From assembly GCF_000829695.1 (NCBI RefSeq), contig NZ_BBNN01000035.1:75964-139963 (forward strand): a DNA stretch of 64,000 nucleotides, read 5' to 3'. Below, piece by piece: positions 8,628-17,370 of the stretch. This stretch comes from Streptomyces sp. NBRC 110035. GTDB lineage: Bacteria; Actinomycetota; Actinomycetes; Streptomycetales; Streptomycetaceae. The position numbers and the translations under genes are program-made. Each line of letters opens with the position of its first letter. Position 1 is the first letter of the stretch. A model generated the notes under the pieces. The model was not told the origin of the DNA. It saw nothing but the letters and a program-made list of their open reading frames with translations, and did not search any database.

Positions 8628-8798
8628 CGCACCCGCAGAGGCCGTCCGGGGCGCCGTGTCGTCCCCGGGTCGTAGGCGGCGGGCCTCGCCCCCTGCTCCA
8701 GGAGGAGGCGGCGGAGCCCTCCCCCGGAGAGAACGTGCGGGTCCACCCAGACCGTAGGATGATCTGCGGGAGGGGCTTTTCTGGCAGACTCTGTGCCC

Positions 8799-9863
8799 AT
8801 GGGTGAAGCGACGGTGACCACGCTGGAAGGCCGGCACCAGGCCGCAGCGCACCCCGTCGAGGACGGGACGGGGCGAGGGCTCCTGCGCCGTCTGCGCACC
8901 CCCCGCCGACCGCGGCTGTGGTTCGAGATCCTGCTGATCGCGGTGAGTTACTGGACGTACTCGCTCGTCCGCAACGCGGTGCCGGAGCAGAAGTCCGAGG
9001 CGCTGCGCAACGCGGACTGGCTCTGGGACCTGGAGCGGCAGCTCAACCTCGCCTTCGAGGAGTCGGTCAACCACGCGGTGAACTCGGTGACCTGGCTGGT
9101 CGTCGGCATGAACTACTACTACGCCACCCTGCACTTCGTGGTCACGCTGGGTGTCCTGGTATGGCTCTACCGTAGTCATCCCGGCCGTTACGCGGCGACC
9201 AGACTGGTGCTGTTCTCCACCACCGCCGTCGCCCTGGCCGGTTACTACCTGTTCCCGCTCGCCCCGCCGCGCCTGATGAACGGCGGCGGCTTCATCGACA
9301 CCGTGGTGGTCCACGAGACCTGGGGGTCGATGGCCTCCGGCGACCTGAAGAACATGTCCAACCAGTACGCCGCGATGCCCTCGATGCACATCGGCTGGTC
9401 GATGTGGTGCGGGCTGACCGTCTTCGCCCTGGCGACGGTCCCGTGGGCGAAGGTCCTGGGCCTGCTGTACCCGGCGGGCACGCTGGTGGTCATCGTCGCC
9501 ACCGCCAACCACTTCTGGCTGGACGCGGTGGGCGGCCTGCTCTGCCTCGCCTTCGGCTACGCGCTGGCGACCCTCTGGTACGGGAGCAGGCCGTACGCGC
9601 TGCCGCGAGCGGTGCCGGACGACGGGGGCGGGGGCGGGGGCGTCCGGGACGGGGCCGGCCGGTTCAGGGGTTCGCCGGGCCGGCGCGGCACGGACGCGGC
9701 CGTCGTGGAGGCGGACGGCGGCACGAACCCGGACGGCAGCCGGGGCACGGGCGGCGGGAGCACGGCGGTCGTGGGCCCGCGCACCCCGAAGGACCCGGAC
9801 AGCTCCCCCACCGCGGGCGCCTCCGCCCGCACCCGGGCGCCGGAGACGACCCCGCGCCCCTGA
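8799..9863 (+). CDS. PAP2/AUR1-like membrane phosphatase-family protein
   Basis: A 354-aa polytopic membrane protein with about six helices. It carries the phosphatidic acid phosphatase 2 pattern in the AUR1-like arrangement: AMPSMHIGW (His in SMHIG) and ANHFWLDAVGG (second His and Asp). The domain ends near residue 270; the rest is a low-complexity Gly/Pro/Thr cytoplasmic tail. Streptomyces relatives are annotated as phosphatase PAP2 family or inositol phosphorylceramide synthase-like and probably act on a phospholipid head group. ATG chosen; an in-frame GTG lies two codons upstream. Convergent with glnE. Confidence 0.8.
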   Translation: MGEATVTTLEGRHQAAAHPVEDGTGRGLLRRLRTPRRPRLWFEILLIAVSYWTYSLVRNAVPEQKSEALRNADWLWDLERQLNLAFEESVNHAVNSVTWLVVGMNYYYATLHFVVTLGVLVWLYRSHPGRYAATRLVLFSTTAVALAGYYLFPLAPPRLMNGGGFIDTVVVHETWGSMASGDLKNMSNQYAAMPSMHIGWSMWCGLTVFALATVPWAKVLGLLYPAGTLVVIVATANHFWLDAVGGLLCLAFGYALATLWYGSRPYALPRAVPDDGGGGGGVRDGAGRFRGSPGRRGTDAAVVEADGGTNPDGSRGTGGGSTAVVGPRTPKDPDSSPTAGASARTRAPETTPRP

Positions 9864-9883
9864 GGGGTCCCGCACCGCCGGGT

Positions 9884-12800
9884 CTACGACCCGCCGTAGA
9901 ACAGCTCCTCCATCACGCCCCGTGCCCTGCGGGCCGTGCGCCGGTACGCGTCGAGCATGTCGCCGGCACGGCCGGGACCGTAGCCGAGGTAGCGGCCGAC
10001 GGCGGCCAGCTCCCGCGGGTCGCTGGGGAAGGTGTCCCCGGCCCGGCCCCGGACCAGCATGACCGCGTTGCGCACGCCCGTGGCGAGCACCCATGCCTCG
10101 TCGAGGACGGCCGCCTCCTCCGCGGGGATCAGCCCGGCCTCCCGGGCGGCCGCCAGCGCCTCGCGGGTGCGGGTGGTGCGCAGCCCCGGCTCGTGCGCGG
10201 CGTGCCGCAGCTGGATCAGCTGCACGGTCCACTCGACGTCGGACAGGCCACCGGGACCGAGCTTGGCGTGCAGCTTGGGGTCGGTGCCGCGGGGCAGCCG
10301 CTCGGACTCCATGCGGGCCTTCAGGCGCCGGATCTCGCGCGCGTCGTCCTCACCGATTCCGGCGGACGGATAACGCAGCGGGTGGATCAGCTCGACGAAG
10401 CGGCGGCCGAGGTCCTCGTCACCGGCGACCGGCTCGGCACGCAGCAGCGCGTGCCGCTCCCACACCAGGGACCAGCGCCGGTAGTACGCCTCGTACGACT
10501 TCAGGGTGCGGACCAGCGGCCCGGAGCGGCCCTCGGGGCGCAGGTCGGCGTCGATGAGCAGGGGCGGGTCGGCGCTGGGGATCTGGAGCAGGCGGCGCAT
10601 CTCGGCGACGACCTTGCCGGCCGCGTCGGTCGCTTCCCGTTCGTCCACGCCGTCGCGCGGTTCGTGGACGAACAGGACGTCCGCGTCGGAGCCGTAGCCC
10701 AGCTCGTGGCCGCCGAAGCGGCCCATGCCGATGATCGCGAAGCGGGTGGGGAGGGTGTCCCCCCAGCCCTCCCGGACGACCGCGCGCAGCGTGCCGGCGA
10801 GGGTGGCGGCGGTCAGGTCCGACACAGCGCCGCCGACCAGGTCGACCAGGGCGCCCTGGTCGGCCTCCGCGGGCTGGGACTCGGTGCCGTAGGAGCCGAC
10901 GATGTCGGTGGCGGCGGTGCGGAACAGCTCGCGGCGGCGGACTCCGCGGGCGGCGGCGACCGCCTGGACGGCGCCGTCGGCGCGACGGACGGCGGCGACG
11001 ATCTCCTGTTCCAGGTGGTCACGGGAGCGAGGGCTGAGGCCGCCGGCCTCGCCGTCGCCGAGCAGGGCCACCGCCTCGGGGGCGCGCATCAGCAGGTCGG
11101 GGGCGAGCCGTCCGGCGGACAGGACGCGGGCGAGGTTCTCGGCAGCGGCGCCCTCGTCACGCAGCAGCCGCAGGTACCAGGGGGTCTTGCCGAGCGCGTC
11201 GGAGACCTTGCGGAAATTCAGCAGGCCGGCGTCCGGGTCGGCGGAGTCGGCGAACCAGCCGAGCAGCACGGGCAGCAGGGTCCGCTGGATGGCCGCCTTG
11301 CGGGTCACGCCGGACGCCAGCGCCTCCAGGTGGCGCAGGGCGGCCCCCGGGTCGGCGTAGCCGAGGGCGACCAGCCGTTCGCGGGCGGCCTCGGCGCTGA
11401 GCCGGGCCTCGCCGGGGGCGAGCTGGGCGACCGCGTCGAGCAGCGGCCGGTAGAACAGCTTCTCGTGCAGCCGCCGTACGACGGAGGCGTGCCGCCGCCA
11501 CTCGCGGTTCAGGGTCGTCACCGGGTCGGTGCGCAGGCCCAGGGAGCGGCCCGTGCGGCGCAGGTCCGCGTCGCCCTCCGGGACCAGGTGGGTGCGGCGC
11601 AGCTTGAAGAGCTGGATACGGTGTTCCAGGGAGCGCAGGAAGCGGTAGGCGTCGTCGAGCTGGGCGGCGTCGGCGCGGCCCACGTAGCCGCCGGCGGCGA
11701 GGGCCCCCAGCGCGTCGAGGGTGGTGCCGCTGCGCAGGGAGGTGTCGGTGCGGCCGTGCACCAGCTGGAGCAGCTGCACGGCGAACTCGACGTCGCGCAG
11801 CCCGCCGGGGCCGAGCTTGAGCTGACGGTCGACCTCGGCGGTGGGGATGGTGTCGATCACCCGGCGGCGCATCTTCTGCACGTCGGCGACGAAGTTCTCC
11901 CGCTCGGCAGCCTGCCACACCAGGGGGCGGAGGGCGGCGACGTACTCCTCGCCGAGCGCGAGGTCGCCGGCCACCGGGCGGGCCTTGAGCAGCGCCTGGA
12001 ACTCCCAGGTCTTGGCCCAGCGCCGGTAGTACGCGCGGTGCGAGGCGAGGGTGCGGACGAGGGGGCCGTTGCGGCCCTCGGGCCGCAGGTTGGCGTCGAC
12101 GGGCCAGATGGTGCCCTCGACGTTGTTCTCGGAGCAGATCCGCATCATGTGCGAGGCCAGCCGGGTGGCGGCGCGCAGGGCCTTGTCCTCGTCGGCGCCG
12201 TTCACCGCCTCGCCGACGAAGACGACGTCGACGTCCGACACGTAGTTCAGCTCGTGCCCGCCGCACTTGCCCATCGCGATCACCGCGAGCCGGCACAGGG
12301 CGGTGTCCTCGGGCGCGGCGGCCTCGGCGAGCGAGAGGGCTGCACGCAGGGTGGCGGTGGCCAGGTCGGCGAGTTCGGCGGCGGTCTCGGACACCTCGGT
12401 GGTGCCGCAGACGTCGCGGGCGGCGATGGACAGCAGGCACCGCCGGTAGGCGACGCGCAGCGACACGGCGTCGGTGGCGGAGGCGAGGCCGTGCTCGAAC
12501 TCGGTGACGCCGGGGTGCAGGTCCCGCGCCTCGTACGTGACGAGCGCCTGCCAGTCGTCGGGGTGCCGGGCGAGGTGGTCGGCCAGGGCCTCGGAGGCGC
12601 CGAGCACGCCGAGCAGCCGGTCACGCAGCGGCTTGGCGGCGATCAGCGTGTCCAGCAGCTCCTGCCGGCCGGTGGCGCCGGTCTGCGCCTCCAGCAGCCG
12701 GACCAGTCCCAGCAGCGCGAGATCGGGGTCGGCGGTGCCGCCGAGCGCGTCGAGGAGTACCGGGTCGTCGCGCACCGCGGCCGGCTCGGGCCCGTCCAGC

Positions 12801-12886
12801 AGCCGCTCGGCCGCCGACGGATCGGTGAAACCGTGCCGCAGCAGCCGGGTGAAGGTACTGCTCCTGCGCCCCGGCACCGACGTCAT
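9884..12886 (-). CDS. glnE: glutamine synthetase adenylyltransferase/adenylyl-removing enzyme
   Basis: A 1000-aa bifunctional enzyme that attaches AMP to, or removes it from, glutamine synthetase I in response to nitrogen status. Two nucleotidyltransferase halves are visible: one with GKCGGHELNYVSDVDVVFVG (about residue 250) and one with GMGRFGGHELGYGSDADVLF (about 760), each with the G-G/S-x-D-x-D catalytic pattern, each followed by the helical regulatory part with LGPGGLRDVEFAVQLLQL or LGPGGLSDVEWTVQLIQL. Length matches actinobacterial GlnE. ATG chosen at MTSVPGRR; the frame continues upstream without similarity. Divergent from the PPOX gene. A GlnA2-type synthetase lies 6 kb away, but the usual target is GlnA. 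Confidence 0.95.
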   Translation of the reverse strand: MTSVPGRRSSTFTRLLRHGFTDPSAAERLLDGPEPAAVRDDPVLLDALGGTADPDLALLGLVRLLEAQTGATGRQELLDTLIAAKPLRDRLLGVLGASEALADHLARHPDDWQALVTYEARDLHPGVTEFEHGLASATDAVSLRVAYRRCLLSIAARDVCGTTEVSETAAELADLATATLRAALSLAEAAAPEDTALCRLAVIAMGKCGGHELNYVSDVDVVFVGEAVNGADEDKALRAATRLASHMMRICSENNVEGTIWPVDANLRPEGRNGPLVRTLASHRAYYRRWAKTWEFQALLKARPVAGDLALGEEYVAALRPLVWQAAERENFVADVQKMRRRVIDTIPTAEVDRQLKLGPGGLRDVEFAVQLLQLVHGRTDTSLRSGTTLDALGALAAGGYVGRADAAQLDDAYRFLRSLEHRIQLFKLRRTHLVPEGDADLRRTGRSLGLRTDPVTTLNREWRRHASVVRRLHEKLFYRPLLDAVAQLAPGEARLSAEAARERLVALGYADPGAALRHLEALASGVTRKAAIQRTLLPVLLGWFADSADPDAGLLNFRKVSDALGKTPWYLRLLRDEGAAAENLARVLSAGRLAPDLLMRAPEAVALLGDGEAGGLSPRSRDHLEQEIVAAVRRADGAVQAVAAARGVRRRELFRTAATDIVGSYGTESQPAEADQGALVDLVGGAVSDLTAATLAGTLRAVVREGWGDTLPTRFAIIGMGRFGGHELGYGSDADVLFVHEPRDGVDEREATDAAGKVVAEMRRLLQIPSADPPLLIDADLRPEGRSGPLVRTLKSYEAYYRRWSLVWERHALLRAEPVAGDEDLGRRFVELIHPLRYPSAGIGEDDAREIRRLKARMESERLPRGTDPKLHAKLGPGGLSDVEWTVQLIQLRHAAHEPGLRTTRTREALAAAREAGLIPAEEAAVLDEAWVLATGVRNAVMLVRGRAGDTFPSDPRELAAVGRYLGYGPGRAGDMLDAYRRTARRARGVMEELFYGGS

Positions 12887-13101
12887 CCCCGGCCTCCCTC
12901 GGTCCTGACCCGCCTCGGGCCCACCACGAGCCCTTCCAGGCGACGAGCCTATCCGTCCCGCCACGGCCCGTCCCCGGGACGCGGGTGCGATGCCGTGCGG
13001 TGCGGTGCGCGATGAGTTCCGGGGGCGTGCGGGGTCGGACCTTCCGGGGGAAGAACTCCCCCGTCACCCCCGTCACCCCGTCCCCGACCGGTGAGGCCCT
13101 G

Positions 13102-13653
13102 ATGACCGACGCACCACCACCCCCGACGAACGGGGCTCCCGTCTCCCCCGCTTCTCCCGAGGTCCGTCTCGACCCGCGCTACAGCGACCCGGAGGCGACC
13201 GCGCTCCCCTGGGCCGAGGCGCAGGGGCGGCTCGCCGCGGCGGAGCTCTTCTGGATCTCGACGGTCCGCCCCGACGGCCGTCCCCACGTCACTCCGCTTC
13301 CCGCCGTCTGGCCGGACGGCGCGCTGCACTTCTGCACCGGGCCGCAGGAGCGCAAGGCCCGCAACCTGGCGGCGAACCCGCACGTCGTCCTGACCACCGG
13401 CACCCCCGCCTGGAACGAGGGACACGACCTGACGGTGGAGGGGGAGGCGGTACGGGTCGCCGACGACGGCCGGCTGCGCGAACTGGCGGCGGCCTGGGAG
13501 GCGAAGTACGGGAGCTTCTGGCACTTCGAGGTGCGCGGCGGCCACTTCCACCACGGGCCGGGACGCGCCGTCGTGTTCTCGGTGGCGCCGCGCACGGTTT
13601 TCGGGTTCGGTAAGGGCGAGCCGTTCAGCCAGACCAGATGGCGGTTCGCGTGA
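13102..13653 (+). CDS. pyridoxamine 5'-phosphate oxidase-family protein
   Basis: A 183-aa split-barrel flavin or F420-binding family protein (RLAAAELFWISTVRPDGRPHVTPLPAVW; CTGPQERKARNLAANPHVVLTTG), the arrangement of general-stress or F420-dependent PPOX proteins in actinomycetes. A likely start is ATG 13102, preceded by GAGG; the preceding in-frame sequence is unlike the family. The end overlaps no gene but lies 47 nt before the VOC protein gene, so the two may be co-transcribed. Substrate unknown; a role as an FMN/F420 oxidoreductase is inferred from family only. Confidence 0.8.
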   Translation: MTDAPPPPTNGAPVSPASPEVRLDPRYSDPEATALPWAEAQGRLAAAELFWISTVRPDGRPHVTPLPAVWPDGALHFCTGPQERKARNLAANPHVVLTTGTPAWNEGHDLTVEGEAVRVADDGRLRELAAAWEAKYGSFWHFEVRGGHFHHGPGRAVVFSVAPRTVFGFGKGEPFSQTRWRFA

Positions 13654-13700
13654 CGCCGAGAGACCGGACCGACCCGACCGACACAGCTGGAGGACCTCTG

Positions 13701-14171
13701 ATGAACATGGCCATGACCCTCGAAGTACTCCCGCTGCCCGTCAGCGACATCGACCGGGCCAGGGACTTCTACCGGGACAAGGTCGGCTTCCACGTCGACA
13801 TCGACCAGGAGGTCATGCCGGGCATGCGCATCGTCCAGCTGACGCCCCCGGGCTCCGGGTGTTCGATCGCGCTGGGCGACAGCATCTGGGAGATGGCGGG
13901 TGACGCCCGCCCGGCCCCGGGCTCGTACCGGGGCCTCCAGCTGTGCGTCGCCGACATCGGGGCGGCCCACGCGGAACTGACCGCACGCGGCCTGGAGATC
14001 TCCGAACCGGTCGTGTACACCCCGGACGACGGCGCGACGTTCATGTACTTCAAGGACCCGGACGGCAACGGCTGGGCGGTCCAGGAGTACCGCCGCCGCG
14101 CGACGGAGCCCCTGCACAAGCTGCTGACGGATCTGGCGGGCACCGCGGGCCGAGAGGACGGCCGGGCGTAG
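13701..14171 (+). CDS. VOC-family (glyoxalase/dioxygenase-like) protein
   Basis: A 156-aa protein with the vicinal oxygen chelate pattern of two beta-alpha-beta-beta-beta modules: VSDIDRARDFYRDKVGFHVD at the start and FMYFKDPDGNGWAVQEY near residue 130, where the acidic metal ligand normally sits. ATG chosen because GGAGG lies about 9 nt upstream. It follows the PPOX gene closely and ends before a strong terminator, suggesting a two-gene unit. Members range from glyoxalases to antibiotic-binding proteins; the substrate cannot be told here. Confidence 0.8.
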   Translation: MNMAMTLEVLPLPVSDIDRARDFYRDKVGFHVDIDQEVMPGMRIVQLTPPGSGCSIALGDSIWEMAGDARPAPGSYRGLQLCVADIGAAHAELTARGLEISEPVVYTPDDGATFMYFKDPDGNGWAVQEYRRRATEPLHKLLTDLAGTAGREDGRA

Positions 14172-14178
14172 GGCGGGA

Positions 14179-14213
14179 GCGGCGGGACGGGGAGCGAAGC
14201 CCCGTCCCGCCGC
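14179..14213 (+). terminator. terminator after the VOC gene
   Basis: A 14-bp GC stem (GCGGCGGGACGGGG) with a 7-nt loop starts 8 nt after the stop codon and lies between convergent genes. Confidence 0.75.
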
Positions 14214-14280
14214 GGGAGGAGGCCCCCGGGACGCGGGACCGTCCGGTGCGGGGGCTCCCGGCGGGGAGAGCCGGCGGACG

Positions 14281-14619
14281 TTACACGACGGCGGCTTCCT
14301 CGAGCGCCACCAGGCGGCCGGTTCCGCTGAGCGACGGCAGCTCGATGTCGGTCACGCACCGCACCTTCACCAGGTTGAGCGTCAGCGTGCCCTCGAGGTG
14401 CACGCGGCCGGCGCCCCGGTCGAAGTCGGCCCCGCCGAGGTCGCTGGCGGCCGGGTCGACGCGTACGCCGAGGTCGGTGCCGCCGTCGGTGTCGGTGAAC
14501 TTGATGAAGACGTACCCCATCTCGGTGATACGCCGCTGGAGGTCCTTCACCGAGGGCGAGGGACCGCCGACCACGGTCCTGTGCACCTCGGCCGAGAGGC
14601 GTCCGACGAGTTCGTCCAT
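14281..14619 (-). CDS. unrecognised 112-aa protein next to mbtH
   Basis: Not recognised. A soluble, mildly acidic protein starting MDELVGRLSAEVHRTVVGG with alternating beta-like segments (GYVFIKFTDTDGGTDLGVRV; GTLTLNLVKVRC) and one cysteine. The ATG has AGGAG 6 nt upstream; an in-frame GTG at 14643 is the alternative. It is the last gene of a minus-strand group leuC fragment - leuD - mbtH - this gene, about 50 nt after mbtH. By position it may be an accessory protein of the lost peptide pathway. Confidence 0.6.
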   Translation of the reverse strand: MDELVGRLSAEVHRTVVGGPSPSVKDLQRRITEMGYVFIKFTDTDGGTDLGVRVDPAASDLGGADFDRGAGRVHLEGTLTLNLVKVRCVTDIELPSLSGTGRLVALEEAAVV

Positions 14620-14668
14620 GAGTGGCTCCTCTGTCACTGTCACGAAGTTCCGCTGACCGGACCGGCCG

Positions 14669-14869
14669 TCAGCCGGCCGTCTTCTCCCTCTGCAGGCGCA
14701 GGCTCCTGGGGCGCATGTCGACCCAGACCTCCTTGACGTACGCGAGGCACTCCTCCTTCGAGCCGGCCGTCCCCGTCTCCCGCCAGCCGTCGGGGACGGC
14801 GAGGTAGGTCGGCCACAAGGAGTACTGCTCCTCGTCGTTGACGAGGACCTTCAACTGCTGTGCTTCCAC
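14669..14869 (-). CDS. MbtH-like protein
   Basis: A 66-aa MbtH-family protein, essentially full length. Family marks: NDEEQYSLWPTYLAVPDGW, then CLAYVKEVWVDMRPRSLR, including the conserved tryptophans (SLWP, DGW, VWVDMRP) and the closing DMRP-SL. MbtH proteins bind the adenylation domains of non-ribosomal peptide synthetases and are needed for their solubility and activity. GTG start. No NRPS gene is near it in the window, so it is an orphan here; it sits 52 nt after a leuD-like gene. Confidence 0.93.
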   Translation of the reverse strand: MEAQQLKVLVNDEEQYSLWPTYLAVPDGWRETGTAGSKEECLAYVKEVWVDMRPRSLRLQREKTAG

Positions 14870-14921
14870 TGCCGGGCTCCAGCTTCTGTGCTGTCGGACA
14901 TCGCGGTACGGGGCCGCCGGG

Positions 14922-15545
14922 TCACGCGGTACGGGGAAAGAGCCAGGGCGCCTCCTGCCGGCGGCGCTGCTCGTAGGCGAGGACGCGGTCCTTGTGGGAG
15001 AGCGACCAGCCGATGTTGTCGAGCCCCTCCATCAGGGAGTTCTTCTTGAAGGGGTCGGTCTCGAAACGGAAGGTCCGTCCGTCGGCGGTGGTCACGGTCT
15101 GGGCCGGCAGGTCGATGTGCAGCGTCGGCGGGGCCCCGCTCGTCAGGCCCTCCGCGATCGTCTCGACCTCGGCCGCCTCCAGCCGGACCGGGAGGATGCT
15201 GCTGTTGAAGCAGTTGTTGTGGAAGATGTCGGCGAAGCTCGGCGCGACGATGCACCGGAAGCCGAACTCCCGCAGGGACCAGGGCGCGTGTTCATGCGAG
15301 GAGCCGCAGCCGAAGTTGTCGCCCGCGACGAGCACGGAGGCACCCTCGTAGCGGGGTTCGTTCAGCGGGAAGTCCGGGGCGGGCGTGGTCCCGTCCTCGA
15401 GGTAGCGCCAGTTCCCGAACAGGTGGCGGCCGAAGCCGGTGCGGCTGATCGACTTGAGGAACCGGGCGGGGACGATGTCGTCGGTGTTCACGTTGGACCG
15501 CATCAGCGGTACCGCGGTGCCCTCGTGCGTGATGAATTTCTCCAC
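14922..15545 (-). CDS. LeuD-like isopropylmalate/homoaconitase-type small subunit
   Basis: A 207-aa small subunit of the aconitase superfamily: GTAVPLMRSNVNTDDIVPARF at the start, FGCGSSHEHAPW (the conserved GCGSSREHA-like loop) and a C-terminal KKNSLMEGLDNIGWSL. Complete in length. GTG start with GGAAGGA upstream, 13 nt after the leuC fragment. With an intact LeuC it would isomerise a 2-alkylmalate in a leucine-type chain extension. Its large subunit is truncated here and it is grouped with mbtH, so it is probably a secondary-metabolism paralogue (homo-amino-acid supply) rather than the housekeeping leuD. That role is inference. Confidence 0.85.
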   Translation of the reverse strand: MEKFITHEGTAVPLMRSNVNTDDIVPARFLKSISRTGFGRHLFGNWRYLEDGTTPAPDFPLNEPRYEGASVLVAGDNFGCGSSHEHAPWSLREFGFRCIVAPSFADIFHNNCFNSSILPVRLEAAEVETIAEGLTSGAPPTLHIDLPAQTVTTADGRTFRFETDPFKKNSLMEGLDNIGWSLSHKDRVLAYEQRRRQEAPWLFPRTA

Positions 15546-15558
15546 GGTGGTCCTTCCT

Positions 15559-16375
15559 CTACACGTCGCGGACGTCGGCGAACCGGCCGGCCACGGCCGT
15601 GGCCGCCGCGGTCACCGGGCTCACCAGGTGGGTGCGGCCGCCCCGGCCCTGACGTCCCTCGAAATTGCGGTTGCTGGTCGAGGCGCAGCGCTCGCCCGCC
15701 GAGAGGCGGTCCCCGTTCATGGCGATGCACATGCTGCAGCCGGGTTCACGCCACTCGAAGCCCGCCTCGCGGAAGATGTCCGCCAGTCCCTCGGCCTCGG
15801 CGTCGCGGCGGACGGCCATGGAGCCGGGGACGACGATGGCGCGTACGCCGGGTGCCACCTTCCTGCCGGTGACGAACCCGGCGGCCTCCCGCAGGTCCTC
15901 CAGCCGCGGGTTGGTGCACGACCCGATGAACACGGTGTCGACCGTGATCTCGTCGACGCGTCGGCCGGGTTCCAGGCCCATGTACTCCAGGGCCTTCTCC
16001 ATCTCGGCGCGCAGCGCCGGGTCGCTCTCGTCCTGCGGGTCCGGGACCGTACCGGTCACGTCGGCCACCATGCCCGGGCTGGTGCCCCAGGTGACCTGCG
16101 GCACCAGGTCGTCGACGTTCATCCGGTGCACCGCGTCGTAGCGGGCGCCGGGGTCCGCGGCCAGCTGCTTCCACTGCTCGGCGGCGAGCTCGAAGAGTTC
16201 GCCGGAGGGGGCGTAGCGGCGGCCTCGCACGTACTCGACGGTGACGTCGTCGGGGGCGACCATGCCGGCCCGTGCCCCCGCCTCGATGGCCATGTTGCAC
16301 AGCGTCATGCGGCCCTCGACGGTCAGCGACTCCACCGCGGAGCCGGTGAACTCGATGACGTGGCCGGCCGACGGC
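15559..16375 (-). pseudogene. truncated LeuC-like large subunit (N-terminal part missing)
   Basis: The C-terminal ~270 residues of a 3-isopropylmalate dehydratase large subunit. Similarity begins abruptly around GHVIEFTGSAVESLTVEGRM and runs to a normal end. The cluster-binding cysteines remain: FIGSCTNPRLEDLR and EPGCSMCIAMNGD. LeuC proteins are about 465 aa; roughly the first 190-200 residues, with the first substrate-binding half, are absent, and the upstream frame is unrelated sequence. The enzyme should be inactive unless a very different start is used. 13 nt upstream of leuD. Confidence 0.82.
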
Positions 16376-16399
16376 GGCACCCGGACGCCCGCCCGGGAG

Positions 16400-16822
16400 G
16401 AACCCGCTGCCCCCGGGGCCCCGTGGACGATCCTCGTCGACGGCCTCCGGGCCACGCCCGGACCGGCGACGAAGTGGGCGGAGCCGTCCGGCAGCGGTCC
16501 GGGGCACCGGCGGCCGGTGCTGCGTGTGGTGGTGGCCGAAGGCGTCGGCGGTGTCGAGGGCTCGCCCCCGGCACCCCGCCCCGCGGGCTCCTGTTCCGCC
16601 CCCGGCCTCCGGTACGAGCTGACGCTGCACCCGCTCGGCGAGCAAGCCGTACGAACGCTGCTCGTCAGGGCATACGGCGAGGAGGCGGCCACCCCTCTCC
16701 TCGCTCCCGCGGTCGCCGCGACGGCCGGCAACCCGGCGCTGCTCTGCGCCACGCTCCGGCGGTGGCCCGGCCCCCCTCCCGACTCCGCTTCACGAGACCC
16801 GCTTCCTTCAGCAGGGCGGTGA
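16400..16822 (+). pseudogene. fragment of a LuxR/LAL-type ATPase regulator
   Basis: On the plus strand the frame gives WTILVDGLRATPG, PVLRVVVAEG and then YELTLHPLGEQAVRTLLV followed by GNPALLCATLRRW. This order resembles the STAND ATPase part of large LuxR-family regulators (the VDDLQ-like, PLSEQAV-like and GNPFLL-like segments). No Walker A, no HTH and no start remain. It abuts the broken end of the leuC-like gene, as if a deletion joined the two. Confidence 0.5.
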
Positions 16823-16883
16823 GCCCACCGCGGACGACAGCGCCCCGAGCCACGACCGCGACCCCGACCGGTCCCGCGTTCAT
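16800..16883 (-). pseudogene. N-terminal fragment of a NarL/LuxR-type response regulator
   Basis: From an ATG at 16883 the minus strand encodes MNAGPVGVAVVARGAVVRGG then LTALLKEAG, matching the first beta strand and helix of two-component receivers (VAVVARD-VVR-GL-ALL), after which similarity ends. A remnant only. Confidence 0.45.
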
Positions 16884-17370
16884 CCAGCGCCCCCTGTTCC
16901 TCCGTCGACCGGCTCCCCCGCCGAGCCGCCGTCGCACGATCCCAGCGATTATGTCCCGCCAGGGTGCGGTTTCACGCCAGTGGACGGTTGCATCCGCTCG
17001 ACGATCCCGTCACCGCTCCGCGACATACGACCACCCCAGCCCGCCACCCCGGGCCCCGCAGGTACCCAGAACCCACCCGGTCCCACGCCACGGGCCACGG
17101 GCCCGGACCCGCTGCCCGCCCACGTCGCCTGCAGGCGTACCGCCTGCCCCTTCCCCTCCCTCACCGTCACCTCCTCGCCCACCGGCCGGGGCCGGTCCGG
17201 CGGTCCCCGGCAGGGATTCCTTACGGACAAAGCGTGTCAAGTACGCACGAATGGCCACTCGGGGCGGGACGGACGGTCACGTGGGATGCCCGGTGTACAA
17301 CTTCCGGCAGGCGCCGGGGCGTCCGGGACGCGGGACCTCACGCAGGACATCCGATGAGGAGAAGTCGCCG
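16884..17370. other. non-coding stretch upstream of the membrane-stress operon
   Basis: No gene recognised. The open frames are Arg/Pro-rich and lack codon bias. It should hold the promoter of the following operon, but I see no convincing -35/-10 pair. AAGCGTGTCAAGTACGCACG near 17230-17250 is the least GC-rich part. Confidence 0.4.

Noticed and set aside
9404..13015. Very long plus-strand open frame (about 1200 codons) over glnE
   Set aside because: It is the antisense of glnE; composition is Gly/Ala/Val/Arg-rich with no domain, and glnE on the other strand has full-length family motifs.
14922..15545. LeuD considered as the housekeeping leucine gene
   Set aside because: Its LeuC partner is truncated and mbtH adjoins; a leucine-prototrophic Streptomyces must have another intact leuCD, which is not in this window.
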